Part shown: piece after piece, positions 12,317 through 24,375 of the stretch
Layout: each line of letters opens with the position of its first letter
Numbering within the stretch: the first letter of the stretch is position 1
Source of the DNA: Acanthochromis polyacanthus
Lineage: Eukaryota > Chordata > Actinopteri > Pomacentridae
NCBI RefSeq assembly: GCF_021347895.1
Contig: NC_067125.1
Span: forward strand, 7,582,268-7,646,267
Direction: 5' to 3'
Length of the DNA: 64,000 nt
Notes under the pieces: generated by a model
Told to the model about the DNA's origin: nothing
The model's input: only the letters and a program-made list of their open reading frames with translations
Database searches by the model: none
Position numbers and translations under genes: made by a program

Positions 12317-15300
12317 CATGGCTCCATTTTGTACTGCTTGTATGTCAGTTTGTTTCACAGTGAGATGTGACACTGCAAGTAAAAATAAAAACTTGAATGA
12401 AAGAAAAGGAAGAAATTTGCCTGACAACTATATGAAAACACAGCTTGAGCAGCTTCCAGGACAGTGTTACAGGTTTGGGCTACCTCCTATATGATTAGAT
12501 TGAGTAGATTTGTCTTGTGGAGGTTGTGCTAATTAGGGTCACTTTCTTTCTGCCATCTGGGCAGTTTCCATGGACAAAAGCTTGTTCCAATGATCCTGCC
12601 CTTCCTCCTCTCTGATTAGTGGGATTGAGATTGATAGCTCTGAGTTTGTGATGCTGGCACTCCATGCAGTGGCTAAAATATGATGACTAATAAAACCAAA
12701 TGTCATTCTAACACAAAAACGCAGTACAAACACACACACAAACATAGTGCAGGCGCTGTGTATGTATGTAAGTATGTATGTGAAAAAGAACAATCCTGCT
12801 CAGCTCAAGATACAGAAACATAAAGATTTGATGCCTTTATTATGACCATGGTCAAATGTAGAAAAAGTATCTACTAATCAGTAAACGGCTGCTGCAGCCT
12901 GAGGAGTCTCTATAACACGGTTATAGGGTTTGTCCTATTATAGCTTGTAATACTTTCTTATTAATTTCTCGATTTTCCATCCGGTTTTGAATACCACAAA
13001 TCCTTCAATAAGTATACTTTCAAATGAAAAGTCAATTTTCCATACAGTGAATAGCAGAGTGAATACTTTCAGAGCCACGGTCTCATTAATATTCAGTGAA
13101 GAACTTTAAAGTACCCTTGACGCCGCGTCAGGAAATGTCCCTGGGACAAACACTGAACTGTTTGATTTTCCAATATTGTATGAAAAAAAAACCCTGCATG
13201 ACATTTGAAATATTGACCATCGTAGCAAAAACATCCTTCCTTTTTATACTTCTGGATATATTTTACCGTATAATTTACCAGAGGAGATGGATGAAGATCT
13301 AAGGAGAAGACAGGAAGAGGGGAGTCTTGGGGGCGTGTGGAGGGGGAAGCAATAAACTAGAGATCACTTTCATCACAAAAAAAAGACTTACAACCTCATA
13401 AAGATGTGCCACATTAAATCGTGCTCATTCAGTCCCTCCCCACACTCTGCCAAACAACTTTTCCACGATTATCCTCCTTTCATCCCTCTTTCTTTCTAAT
13501 GTCCGTCTCTCACATTGTTTGTCATCCAGACTTTGCTGTTGTCATTCTTTACGTCCTCTCCGTGTGTTACAGCAAACTAAAAGGCCTTTCCAACACCTCA
13601 CCATTCTTTCAGCTCATTCCCACTCTTTCTTTCAACTCTCCATCTGTCCGGTCTCTCTTTCTTTCTTCATCTCTCCCTCCCTCTCTCGTCTTTCAGCTCT
13701 ATATCTGTCATTTTTGTCCGTCCGTCTTCTCGCCCACTCTCTCTTCTCTCGCTGCTGTTTTTTATTACAGGAGAGGATATGAGTCGGGGGTGATTCCTTG
13801 ATTGCTCCAGCATATGTGAGTGGCCTATAAATCCATCATCGTATGTCTGTCTCTGCACACACAAACACAGTAGTAACCTCATATACCCACAGGGAGAGAA
13901 AAGGAGAAGCAGAGAAGGATGGGAAAAGAAAAGAAGATGTGAATGTAGTGGCGGAGAACGGCTCTAATGACAGGAGAGTGTTTGTTTAACCCTCCGAACA
14001 CACACACTCCTGGCTGCTCTGCAGAGGTGGGAGTGTGTGGGACACGGGTGACATGAAGGGTTCAGAAACTAGCACAAACCACACACACACAAACTCTGCA
14101 CACACACAGTCATATAAAACATTTGGAACCTGGTAATTTCAACAAGAAGATGAGTTTCATATCCTCCGATACTTTACTGTGATTTATCTGTTAGCGAGAC
14201 AATCTGCAAGACACACAGCTGTTCCCACTGAAAATAAACTTGTTTTAAAATGACAGCCCATCCCCATTTCCACACGTTGATTTTTTTTTTTTTACAAAGT
14301 CCCAAATACGTAAATCCGTTTGAAATGCTAAAAGATATCCAGTAGCTGTTTTTGTACTGACTGATGTTTGCTTCATAGCCCCCAGCACAGAATAAAAACA
14401 TGTAGCATTTAGAAAACCTAGTTTGCAGAACAATCTTGTTTGAAGAAAGTTGTGTGTTAAACAAGCGGGAGAATTGTTTTTTGAAAGCTATGTAAGTATG
14501 TTTCCAGGGCCTGCGTTTTGCTTTCGATGCTAGATTTTACAGACTCTCAGGGTTCCCAACGTCATCCTGCTGTCAGAGTACACAGCTTCTTGTAAGCCTT
14601 CTTCTATGAGTTAGGAAAAAACAGACTGAAAATTATGCAAAATTATGCAAATTTAAAATCGGTTGTTAGTCATTGCTTCTTCACTCCTATTAAGTCGGAG
14701 ACAGGATGGAAACAGCGATCTCCCCGCGTCAAAGTCAAACTCTTTGTTGATCTCCTCCCTTTGATATTTTGAGGTGCTGTGAAAGAACCAAAATATTCCA
14801 CACACACAGGACTTCTTAGTTCTTTCACTGTCTGAGTTTTTGAGTTGAGTTAATCACATAGCCACATGAGGTCATGGTGAAAAATTAAGAGAGGCTGTTT
14901 CAAGTTTTTAAACAAAGTAAGATACCGTTCTCTGCCTGACAAAGCCAGAGTGCAGTAACAATAGTCGGAATTTGACTTTATGGTGTTTTACCTCTCCGTA
15001 TGAACATTATTACATCATAGATGATGTATTACATCATAGATGATGTGGAGATGACAACTCCTATCCACTGGGTAATCAGATGGCAGATAGAGGAGCGGCC
15101 CTCAGATATGAGGGTCAGCTGCGAAAAGCAGTCTCGGCCTTGCCCTGTGGCAAGGCATAAAACCCACCTGCCACCCATGCAGAGTTCTGTGAAAATCCAC
15201 TCAGGAAGCAGGAATGGTGATAGCATTGGTGGGTAAACATTGATAGACAACTGCTTCAGACACTAACGCGTTTGCTTAGTGTAGGAACTGTCAAAAGTGA

Positions 15301-15389
15301 ACGGTCAGGAAACTCTGGCCCCTTTAGTGGGGAGCTGCTACTATGATAGTCTAGGTAAGCCATCACAGCAGCTCTGCTACTAGAAATAC
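12317..15389. other. long stretch without a recognised gene
   Basis: Holds the pyrimidine tract (13440-13760) and a small tandem palindrome of TACATCATAGATGATGT units (15011-15046). I see no exon, TIR pair or RT motif in the rest. Confidence 0.55.
13440..13760. repeat. pyrimidine-rich tract
   Basis: C/T-rich on the plus strand with many TCTCTC and CTTTCTTTC motifs. The open frames through it are low-complexity. Confidence 0.7.
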
Positions 15390-15535
15390 ATGATAAGGCT
15401 GGTAGGCCTCGCACAACATTAAGGAAGGTGCTGGAAGAAGATATAGGATTGGAAGGCAAAGAACGTTTCATTGCAATGTTGGACAGAGGGAGCTGGAGGA
15501 AGAACTTTATTCATGTCACCGATTCCGTCGGTGTC
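15390..15535 (+). pseudogene. possible LINE ORF2 C-terminal fragment
   Basis: The plus strand reads KAGRPRTTLRKVLEEDIGLE, then GKERFIAMLDRGSWRKNFIH. The pattern GRPRTTW-K-LEED...A-DR-WR is common at the C-terminus of non-LTR retrotransposon polyproteins. It is isolated, and upstream sequence (15050-15390) gives no clear motif. Low-level evidence. Confidence 0.4.
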
Positions 15536-16221
15536 CATTGACTGACTGACATCATAGAAACTCCAATATGCTAGTAACACAGTATATTAGAGAAGTCATG
15601 CAGCAGCTAAATCTACTCATGATGGAGAAAACAGATAAATTATCCGATGCTAGGCTACCTTTACAGAGAAGCCTGTTACTATAGTTACATGTCTGTGATT
15701 ATACCTGAATAAACTACCATCACAGGTGCAATGTGAGACAAACATAGCAGCAAACAACTATCTGTGTGTAAAGATGTAGTGGCGTAATGCTGTCCCTGCA
15801 GACAGTGAAGTCACTCTGTATGATGTAGTCCATATTACTCTGTTCTGTTTTAGCAGCTGGTTTAGCTGTGAGCAATAGTGCATGTGAGGTCCTCCCTTTG
15901 AAACTGTTGGGCCTCCAATAAAAGCATACTCAGGGTGGCCTCCCACACCACATGGGAAAAACAAAAGTGCAGCATTTCCCAAAAACACAAGATAGTTTTT
16001 GCTTGAGGCATTTACATTTGCAAGGGTATGCATGATGTAACATTTATTTGACCCAAATCCAACAGGGTCCACATGGTCCATCAACATACAGTCCAAATTT
16101 GCGACTAATTTGATCTCCGCAGTACAACCGCACTGACTGTGCATGTGTCAGTTGAACAAGTGGTGCTTCAAACAAATGCTTGTTCAGGGAGAGATTGCAA
16201 GGAGGTTTTTGACTCACCTCA
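15536..16221. other. no identified gene; unexplained 128-codon open frame
   Basis: The minus frame 16144-15758 (with CGVGGHPEYAFIGGPTVSKG) is open but unlike any family I can name. It follows the Harbinger fragment and might be decayed flank of that element. Confidence 0.4.
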
Positions 16222-16334
16222 GTGAGTTGTATTTAAAGTAGTCACTGCAGCTTTGGAGATCCTCTGGTTTGTACATGCTTTCCATCAACGGATCCCAAAC
16301 ACAGCGGAGAGTTCGAATTCTCTTGAAATCCTGG
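16222..16334 (-). pseudogene. Harbinger/PIF (HARBI1-like) transposase fragment
   Basis: The minus strand reads GFQENSNSPLCLGSVDGKHV, then QTRGSPKLQ and a stop. After a one-base shift it reads SDYFKYNSL. This matches the HARBI1 nuclease pattern N-P-CLG-DGKHV...SGS-YFNYK, in which the Asp of DGKH is the first catalytic residue. The flanking regions, including the 128-codon open frame at 15758-16144, show no further convincing Harbinger motifs. A short, old relic. Confidence 0.55.
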
Positions 16335-17639
16335 ACAGTGTCTACCCACTATGCTTAGCGCATCTCACGAATAATCCCTGTCAGAATGCCACAGACCAGT
16401 CTGCAAATAGTAACTATATCCTGTACCTCATGTGTTTTTCTGTGTTTGGTTCAAGGGGCAGCGCAACTATCAGCACAGACCGGTGTGGCCTTACTGTAGC
16501 ATGAACAGAGTCAATGTGGGCAGCTGCTTTTTCTTCTCGCTTTGTTGACTTTGACACCACAACTTTTCAAAAAAGTTTGAAAACTCTGCAACAACTAAAG
16601 GAACAAAAGGGTGACTCGCATTGATCAACAGCACTTCCAAGTCACCCTTCAAAGCACATTATCGATGTATTATGCACATATTTAATCTGCTTGTGAGTAA
16701 CTACCTGCAAGGACAAGAACACTTGCACTGTCTTCATTCATTGCAACTTCTTCTGAGTGACCTGACAGACAACATGTCAACTTCTGCAGATAAAACACAC
16801 TTTTACCACATTTTATATAAATGTGGGCATTTATATCTGTAATTATGCACAAAGTGTCAATAATATATTCCTAATTTAAACATTAAGATTGACAGATGCA
16901 TGTGATGCTAGTCTAATACACTTTTTGTTAGATTCAGTGAATATCTAAGAACAGTCTGAAAATTGTCTGTCCTTTGTGTGAAGTGAGACAAAATCTGCTG
17001 TTTGTATCAAGTGGCAACATTGGGGGCCAAGAAAAAGCAGTTCTACAAATGGCCACTTGTGGCTGACTCCAGAATCATGTTAATACCCATAAATCCCCAT
17101 CTACAAATGTCCAACTTTACAGCAGAAGTAAACATGTTTAAAGCCTGGTACAAAATCAGTTGTGGTCTCAGTAGCTAATTTTACCTTTCATGACATTTTT
17201 TATGTAACAAACTCCTTTGATTTGTTTTAAGTTTAAAGTTATGCTTGATTAGAAGTCTGGCTGCTTTAAGCGACAGGTGTTTGCTGTCACAGAACAGTGC
17301 ATAAACCAGACACATTAGCATAACTCACCTGATGTCCACTCATGCTCCACTTCTTCACTAATTTTTGGATTAACTGGGAGTGAGGACGAGACAGGCAGAC
17401 CCACTATGCTGAGCTTCAAAACTGCTCCTTGTGGAAACCTATGGATGACATCATGAAGGGTTCATCAAATATACAATCACTGGATTTATATACAGCAGTG
17501 GGTCTGTAAATGAGAAACAAAGCAGCTCAGACTAATCCACTCAACAGCATGTTCAGTGCAGACCATTCCCTGGACATCAGGTGTACACACAAGATGTATT
17601 TAGTACTTTACTGCATCCTACCTGTCTGGAAGGAAGGCT
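16335..17639. other. no gene recognised
   Basis: Contains the old dispersed repeat at 16990-17300. Nothing else is supportable. Confidence 0.55.
16990..17300 (+). repeat. old dispersed repeat (GGCCACTTGTGGC family)
   Basis: ATGGCCACTTGTGGCTGACT, AAATCCCCAT, AGCAGAAGTAAACATG, AGCCTGGTACAAAATCAGT and GCGACAGGTGTTTGCTGTC match a common fish dispersed repeat as I remember it. The 58650-58830 stretch (TACATTGGCTTCACTTTTTA, TTGTTTATACAGTCTGTAG) looks like another part of the same family. Confidence 0.5.
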
Positions 17640-18785
17640 ATGTCAGCCTAGGAGGCGCTAAGTCTCAGACACTTCATGTCACCTGTGGTGTCCCTCAAGT
17701 GTCCAACCCTATTCATTTTCTATATGCTCCCCTTTCGTCATGTCATCAGCTGGCATTGAATCTCTTTCCATTGCTACGCTGATGACACACAGCTTTACCT
17801 CAGGACTCTCCCAACCCCTTCTGCTCCTCTGTCATCATCATCATCATCATCATCAACTTCATCAGCACTGTCCACCCTGACCACCTGCTTGGAGGAGACC
17901 TGGATGAGTCAAAACTTCTTCCAGGTAAACAGCTCCAAAACTGAAGACATTCTCGCCAGCACCCCTCATCAGGTCCAGTCATCCTCCATAACCACCATCA
18001 CTTTTTCCAATCAAGACATTCCCCTCTCATTGGCAGTTACCAACCTCAGTGTGAGACTGGACCCTCACCTGACATCCAACAACCACACCAAGCATATGTG
18101 GAAGTCTCTGTTTTTTCACCTCAAAAATATTGCCAAACTCCATCCAACCCTTACACTTTCTGATGGAGAGAAACTCATCCACACCTTTGTCTCCTCCAGG
18201 CTGGACGACTGCAACGCACTTCTCATCGGGATCCCTAGCAAGAGCCTGCAAAAGCTCCAATACATTCAAAACAGTGCTTCTAGGATCTTCATGAGAGTGC
18301 GGAAGTAAGACCACATCACACTCATCTTCCGTTCACTCCACTGGCTCCCCAAATTGTTCAGAATTCAGTGCAAGTTCACCCTCCTTACCCATCAGCGCAT
18401 TCATGGCAATGCCCCTGACTATCTCAAAGAACTCATCTGCCACCAATCATTCACACAACAATAACTTTTACCTCCTCCAATCTCCCAGAACCAAGCCCCA
18501 AACCATGGAAGATAGAGCCTTCAACTCAGCCGCACTTCACATCTGGAACTCCCTCCCTGACCTCCTGAGAGCTCCACAGACGGTGGATGTTTTTTAAAAA
18601 AAAAAGGCCTAAAGACCTTTTTTAAACAAAGATTTCAATCAAACGTATCCCTGAAAATTATTTTTTTCATTTTACCTATATGTTTTGTTTTAATCATTTT
18701 ATATCTTTAATGTAGCGCTTTGAGATTTTGCTGTGATGAGAAGTGAATTACAAATAAAATGTCTTAGTAGTAGTAGTAGTATCAT
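17640..18785 (+). pseudogene. degraded L2-type LINE, 3' half
   Basis: Plus-strand LINE remains: VTCGVPQVSNP (motif B, mutated) near 17670; YADDTQLYLRT near 17775 (YADD box); WMSQNFFQVNSSKTE near 17905; LKNIAKLHPTLTLSDGEKLI; RLDDCNALLIGIPSKSLQKL; HWLPKLFRIQCKF; and AFNSAALHIWNSLPDLLRAP at 18520-18580. It ends with an L2-type tail (AGCGCTTTGAGATTTTG, 18714-18730) and a TAG microsatellite (18766-18781). A CATn run (17836-17855) sits in the frame and several frames are needed. The open frame 17889-18308 is the longest surviving piece. Confidence 0.85.
17836..17855. repeat. CAT microsatellite inside LINE relic
   Basis: A short CAT run within the degraded L2-type LINE; it has expanded inside former coding sequence. 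Confidence 0.9.
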
Positions 18786-19514
18786 TATTATTACTGCCAC
18801 CCACATCAGTATTTGATGCCCACAACTGCACAGAAGTTCTTAATTAAATTTTCTTCTGTTGTTTGAGTCTCGTAATTACATTCTGGTTGGAATCTGGTTA
18901 AAAAACATATTGATTTGAGTTAAAACACACTCGTTGACAACATTAACCATGTGTTCGTGAAAGTGTGGCCTTGTTGCCTAGTCTCTTTTCACTTATATCA
19001 GATTCTTCAGCTGGGGCAAGTTGTATAGGTGAAGTCAAATATGTTGTGACAGGGTTTTTATACCAGTGAGTAAGCAGCTGTAATCAGCATTTCAACACGT
19101 ATTTAGTTTAAAGTTATTTTCACATCAGTTTTGTCGCCTATCTAATCAGTAATCGGTAAGTTTGCGAATGGGACAAACTGGGTGAACTCCTTTAAAGCAG
19201 ATATGAAATGGTGCAGCACTCTGATGTGCTTTTCTTTCTACCTGTGTGTGCCGTTGTGACTGCAGAGTCCAGGACGCAGTGTAGCGTAAAGCCACCCGCT
19301 TCAAACCGCACTTAATCACACACTGCAGCACCGAGTAAATATCTAATCACACACACCGGGCTGCATGAATGCTGATGCACACACTAATGTGTTTATCATG
19401 CGCACACACACTCCCAAAGCGCACGCTTATGAGCAAATAAACACAAACACAAACTGACACATGTCTTTCAGATATGGAGGAGAAATTCCATCTTTTTCCA
19501 CTGTGGCCAGACCA

Positions 19515-19557
19515 GACAACACACAGACACACACACAGACAGACACACACAGAGACA

Positions 19558-19600
<43 letters not shown>
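19515..19600. repeat. CA microsatellite
   Basis: Interrupted ACAC/AGAC array (19515-19557) leading into a pure AC run to 19600. Confidence 0.97.
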
Positions 19601-19906
19601 CACTGTTTCTGATCTATCTCAATGCCACGCCTCAACAGATTCAATCAGAGGGGAGCCTTTGTTTTTTTCCCCCCTATCTGTTGTTTTATTTTTCTTATCC
19701 TCTCTTACTCTTACACACACACACTTTTCTGTCTCAGTTGGAGCCAAATAACTTTAGTCTGAATGTTCCCACAGCTCTCACTATGGAACTAAACACAGAC
19801 ATACAACAGGACCGCACACACTCACAGAGAAAGTGAAATAGAGATGAGTGAGTTACAGATGCTGAGTTATTGCAGATGTGCGGTTGATCATCAGTGAATG
19901 TCTCTG

Positions 19907-19908
<2 letters not shown>

Positions 19909-19981
<73 letters not shown>
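19909..19981. repeat. GT microsatellite
   Basis: Pure GT run of about 36 units, 0.3 kb from the CA run and complementary to it, so the two could pair as inverted arrays. Confidence 0.98.
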
Positions 19982-19982
<1 letters not shown>

Positions 19983-20404
19983 AGGAAGGGTGAGTTACAA
20001 CTGCTCATTCTTAGTCCGGCCATCACAATTTATTACACACTTCGGTTGCACGCTAAACACACCCCCACACACTGAGCTTGTGTGAACCTTCCATCTCCTA
20101 CACTTATTCTCACGAACTCAAAGTCTGCACTGCAAAAAAATGTGATTCCAGAAAGTCGTGTGTTATTTGAGGAATTTTAAATCTTAGTTTTCCTCATGAA
20201 ACATAAACAATCTTATTGAGTGCTAACTGTACTCAGTTTTCAGGCTCATGTCAAAGCAACCGGTCTTGTCTTCCTAAGGTTTTTATTCTATTCCTGCTCT
20301 CCAAATCAGTGTTTCTTTGAGTTCATACTATAGTTGCCCTCACAAAGTAGACACTGTTGCAATAAGGAGGATATAACAGGGACATGTTAATTCTTCATAT
20401 TACT

Positions 20405-20706
20405 GCACCATAAGCTCTGACCATCTTGGGTTTTCTAATCATCAATGAGCCTTTCAGCACCATTAGCTAACACAATGTAGCATTAGAACACAGGAGTGAT
20501 GGTTGCTGGAAATGTTCCTCTGTACCCCTATGGAGATATTCCATTAACAATCAGCCGTTTCCAGCTAGAATAGTCATTTAGGACATTAACAATGTCTAGA
20601 CTGGATTTCTGATTCATTTAATGTTATCTTCATTTAAAACAAAAATGCTTTTCTTTCAAAAATAAGGACACTTCTAAGTGACCCCAAATTTTTGAACAGT
20701 AGTGTA
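20405..20706 (-). mobile_element. Tc1/mariner-type MITE copy
   Basis: Matches, in opposite orientation, the element at 26961-27323: shared blocks include the GGTTTTCTAATCATCAATGA, CACTCCTGTGTTCTAATGCT-type and CCGTTTCCAGCT motifs. The right terminus reads ACCCCAAATTTTTGAACAGTAGTG followed by TA at 20705-20706. The left end is truncated. The Tc1 relic beginning at 20711 lies only four bases away, in the same TATATA. Confidence 0.7.
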
Positions 20707-20848
20707 TATACAGTCGTGAAAAAAAATTATTAGACCATTTTCATTTTAATGCCTGGTCCAAGTAAAGGTACATTTGTTTGGACAAATATAATGATAACAA
20801 AAATAGCTCATAAGAGCTTAATTTCAGAGCTGATATCAGACATTTTCC

Positions 20849-21513
20849 ATGTTCTTCTTTTTTTCTTCTTCTTCTTTTTGTCTGCATTTATTCTCATTGT
20901 TTAATTCCACAGAAGGGGTGTCAACATTTTATGAGATTCATGCATATTTTAGTCTTGCAGCCAAATATTTTAATATTTAGTGCGTGTGTGTGACCGTCAC
21001 CAGCCCTCCCTGAGAGCTAAGCTGACATTTTTGATAAGAATTCCCTATTAAAAGTCAGGGAGGGCAGTGCTACACCTCAGTGATGTGCAGGGGAAACAAA
21101 GGGTGGACAGGACGAAACAGGACAAACAGGGATAGGAACTAGCAAGTGGTGCTATTACAACTGAAGAGTGTCAGGTGCTGTGTTATTCCCAACTACTAAT
21201 TACCCGTCAATTAAAAAAAAAAGAAGCAAAAAACAAACAACAAAAGAAAGAAAAAAATCTAAAAATAAATAAACAAACAGTATTCAACACCATGATTGTG
21301 GATGTCTTAACAGTATAGAATAGAATATGCCAGAAGAAGATACTAGAGAAAGAGATAATGAGTTTAGTGTAGAGACTCTGAAGAGAGTCTCAGCACATTC
21401 TGGCGGGTCCCATCAATGCTCAACAATGGAACTCGACAGGAGCTGGTGAGATCTGATCAAACATGCAAGTGTGAAGGACCCCGAAGCTCAGAACAGCTAT
21501 CATGGCAATGCAG
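20849..21513. other. unidentified insertion of about 0.66 kb inside a Tc1 relic
   Basis: Tc1 sequence stops near 20848 and resumes near 21514. CCATGTT occurs at both junctions and could be a target duplication. The insert starts with a CTT-rich tract. It contains an 11-bp inverted repeat GCCCTCCCTGA/TCAGGGAGGGC (about 21004-21014 and 21055-21065) and an A-rich tract around 21210-21280. I recognise no coding content or known element end. Confidence 0.5.
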
Positions 21514-21675
21514 GGCCATGTTTTTCTTGATAATAACCAAAATCACTTTAGTTCTTACATCAGTAACTTTGGCATTGTTCTGCTAAAAACAGCTTTTAGG
21601 ATTCCATGTTTTCTTTTCTGTCTGTTTTAGTCCCATGATCCACACAGGAGTTAGTACTGATCCTTAACCATTGTT

Positions 21676-21988
21676 TCAGATGACTGCAGCCATGCGTCTT
21701 GGCATGCTCTCCAGCTTCTGACATTGTTCTGCCGTCACAGCAGCCCATTCCTGTTGCACTAATTCAAACAAATCTGCTTTGTTTCTGGGCTTGTGGTACT
21801 CCATTTTGTGTTTGATGATTTTCCACAGGTTTTCTATTGGATTTAGATCTGGTGATTGAGCAGCCAAGGCATGGTTCTAATGTTCTGGTTCTCCATCCAG
21901 GCTTTAACTGACCCTGGAGTGTGGCAAGGGGCATTGTCTTGTTGTAAAATCCAGTCATTGGAGGCAGGAAAGAGTTTTCCAGCTGATG
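21676..21988 (-). pseudogene. Tc1-like transposase, C-terminal half (interrupted)
   Basis: Contains the second catalytic region (the LQQDNAP-type motif is recognisable in a shifted frame near 21930-21950). It also holds an open stretch with [20 protein letters not shown], where the Glu of PIENLW is the third catalytic residue, and it ends near MPRRMAAVI. The frame changes between these parts. It joins the half at 24785-25267 once the intervening LINE is taken out. Confidence 0.85.
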
Positions 21989-22119
21989 GAATCAAATCAA
22001 ATCAAATCAAACTTTATTTATATAGCACCTTTCATCCATTTAAAATGCAACACAAAGTGCTTCACAAAATAAAAGAATAAAACAACAGAGAGAATAAAAA
22101 ACATAGTGTAACCAACAAT

Positions 22120-22137
22120 ATATATATATACATATAT

Positions 22138-22204
<67 letters not shown>

Positions 22205-22290
22205 CATATACACAACATACAATGTATATACACATGCGCTCACACACACACTCACAAAACACACACACACACACATACACACAACACGGT
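22120..22290. repeat. TA/CA compound microsatellite in LINE 3' UTR
   Basis: Alternating TA, CATA and CA runs within the L2-type LINE 3' region. Confidence 0.95.
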
Positions 22291-22801
22291 GCTGAGACAC
22301 GGCAGGGCACTGAGGAACCATGTGGGGAAACACCTATGGGAGCCCTCCACACCGAGATGCGCCACAGCCCACAGAGAGCGCCGCCACAGAGACCACCCAG
22401 ACGCCGATGGGCAGGGGCAGACCCCGCACCAAATGCAGAGCCGTCCCAGCCCCGCGGGCCCAGGAGGCCTCCAGGGCAACGCCCCCCCGGGCAGACCGGG
22501 CATACATCCCAGTGTGGAGGCCTCCCATGAGGAAACACTGAAGCTAAAAACTAAAAGACTAACGGGAAAAAAAAGCAGGTATAATGCATAAAAATTAAAA
22601 GCTTTAAGAAAGTTAAAAATGTAGAGATAAAATAGACAAATAAATAAATAATAAATAGTAAATAATAAATAAATAGTAAATAAATAATAAAAATAATAAT
22701 AAGGTTTTAAGATATAATACTGATAAAATGCAGAAGTGCAGAAGAGCTATAAGAATATAAGAAGTAAAAATAACATAGAAGAATTAAAAGTTTAAAAGAA
22801 A

Positions 22802-24166
22802 TTAGTTAAAAGCCAAACCAAAAAGGTGAGTCTTGAGCCTCCTTTTAAAAACATCAACAGTCTCTGCAGTCCTGATGCTGTCCGGCAGGCTATTCCATAG
22901 TCGAGGACCATAATGGCTGAAAGCAGCCTCCCCGTGGGTTTTTGTATTAACTCTAGGAATAATTAAAAGTCCAGTGCTGGAGGACCTCAGGACCCGCGAG
23001 GGTTGATATGATAAAAGCAGGTCAGATAAATAAGAGGGCCCAAGACCATTAAGACATTTAAAAACTAATAAAAGAACCTTAAAATCGATCCTGAAGCACA
23101 CGGGGAGCCAATGCAGCGATTTTAAAATCGGTGTAATGTGAGCCCGCCCTCTGGTCTTCGTCAGCACACGTGCGGCTGAGTTCTGTAGTAACTGCAGATT
23201 TGAGATGGTCTTTTTGGGGAGACCAGAGAGCAGGGCATTACAGTAGTCTAAACGACAGGAGATAAAAGCATGCATCAGCACCTCCGTGTTAGCTTGAGAG
23301 AGAAATGGGCGGACTCTGGCTATATTCTTAAGATGATAAAAACCTATTTTTGTTACATTTTTAATATGTGGAATAAAATTCAGCTCAGAGTCAAAAATGA
23401 CGCCCAGGTTCTTTACACATTGTGTTGGTTTAAAATCTTGTAGTTTTGGTAAAGGTTTCTCTCTCTTGCCTTCAGGACCAATGACTAAGACCTCTGTTTT
23501 GTCCCGGTTGAGCTGTAGGAAATTCTCTGCCATCCATGAATTAATATCTAAAATACACTTAAAAAGAGCATCAATTGGCCCTGTGTCTTCAGGAGACACG
23601 GCGATGTACAGCTGTGTATCATCTGCGTAACTGTGGAAGCTGATGCCGTGTCTCCTGATGACATCTCCAAGGGGAAGCATATATAGATTAAAAAGAATTG
23701 GACCTAAAATTGACCCTTGGGGCACCCCACAATTTATTTTATGAGTTCTGGAGGAACATGTGTCCAAACTTACACGGAAATATCGATCTGTGAGATCGGA
23801 GCTGAACCAGTTAAAAACAGTACCAGAGAGGCCGACAAGGTTTCTCAGTCTGTTTAATAAAATGTGGTGATCTACCGTATCAAAGGCAGCACTTAGATCC
23901 AGTAGTACCAAGACTGTAAGTTTTTGTGAATCTGTGTTATACCTCATGTCATTTAAAATCTTTAAAAGGGCTGTCTCTGTACTGTGGTTCATCCTAAAAC
24001 CAGATTGGTATTTCTCTAAAATATTGATACTATTTAAAAAATCATGTACTTGATTAAAAACCAGCTTTTCTAATATTTTACTTAAAAATGGTAAGTTGGA
24101 CACAGGTCTGTAGTTATTAAAAATGTTGGGGTCTAAGTTACTCTTCTTCAGAAGGGGCTTCACCAC
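22802..24166 (-). CDS. L2-type LINE reverse transcriptase, long open frame
   Basis: A 454-aa open frame with the full RT core. VKPLLKK and FNNYRPVSNLPFLSKILEKL form the fingers; SGFRMNHSTETALL, LLDLSAAFDTVDHHILL (motif A Asp) and CGVPQGSILGPILFNLYMLP follow; YADDTQLY is the catalytic YADD. The thumb and C-terminal part run through LDYCNALLSGLP, LHWLPVCFRIDFK and GPRLWNSLPDSIRTAETVDV to KTHLFGLAFN. The enzyme would prime cDNA synthesis at the target site on element RNA. The first Met is probably internal: the true ORF2 includes an endonuclease that is missing here, and the linker upstream (24376-24785) is in another frame. The RT part shows no stop. Confidence 0.9.
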   Translation of the reverse strand: MVKPLLKKSNLDPNIFNNYRPVSNLPFLSKILEKLVFNQVHDFLNSINILEKYQSGFRMNHSTETALLKILNDMRYNTDSQKLTVLVLLDLSAAFDTVDHHILLNRLRNLVGLSGTVFNWFSSDLTDRYFRVSLDTCSSRTHKINCGVPQGSILGPILFNLYMLPLGDVIRRHGISFHSYADDTQLYIAVSPEDTGPIDALFKCILDINSWMAENFLQLNRDKTEVLVIGPEGKREKPLPKLQDFKPTQCVKNLGVIFDSELNFIPHIKNVTKIGFYHLKNIARVRPFLSQANTEVLMHAFISCRLDYCNALLSGLPKKTISNLQLLQNSAARVLTKTRGRAHITPILKSLHWLPVCFRIDFKVLLLVFKCLNGLGPSYLSDLLLSYQPSRVLRSSSTGLLIIPRVNTKTHGEAAFSHYGPRLWNSLPDSIRTAETVDVFKRRLKTHLFGLAFN

Positions 24167-24375
24167 TGATGTTTTAAAGGCGGCGGGGAAGACACCCGTC
24201 TGAAGAGAGTAATTTACAATATTTAAAATCTGTTCCTCAAAGAAGCCATAAATTTTTTTTTTTTTAATGATGTGGGAATTGGGTCTAAAAGGCAGGTTGT
24301 TGGGTGTACTTGGGAGAAAACTCGACCAAGTGTCCTAGCGTCCACCAGGGCAAAACTCTCCAGTGTTTCCTCAGG

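Larger units (their letters stand above)
18786..20404. other. microsatellite-bearing stretch without a gene
   Basis: Two oppositely oriented CA/GT arrays (19515-19600 and 19909-19981). Otherwise unremarkable. Confidence 0.6.

Noticed and set aside
22062..22591. Several long overlapping frames on both strands in a GC-rich block
   Set aside because: The block is the 3' UTR of the L2-type LINE, and overlapping frames on both strands reflect GC content. None continues the RT.
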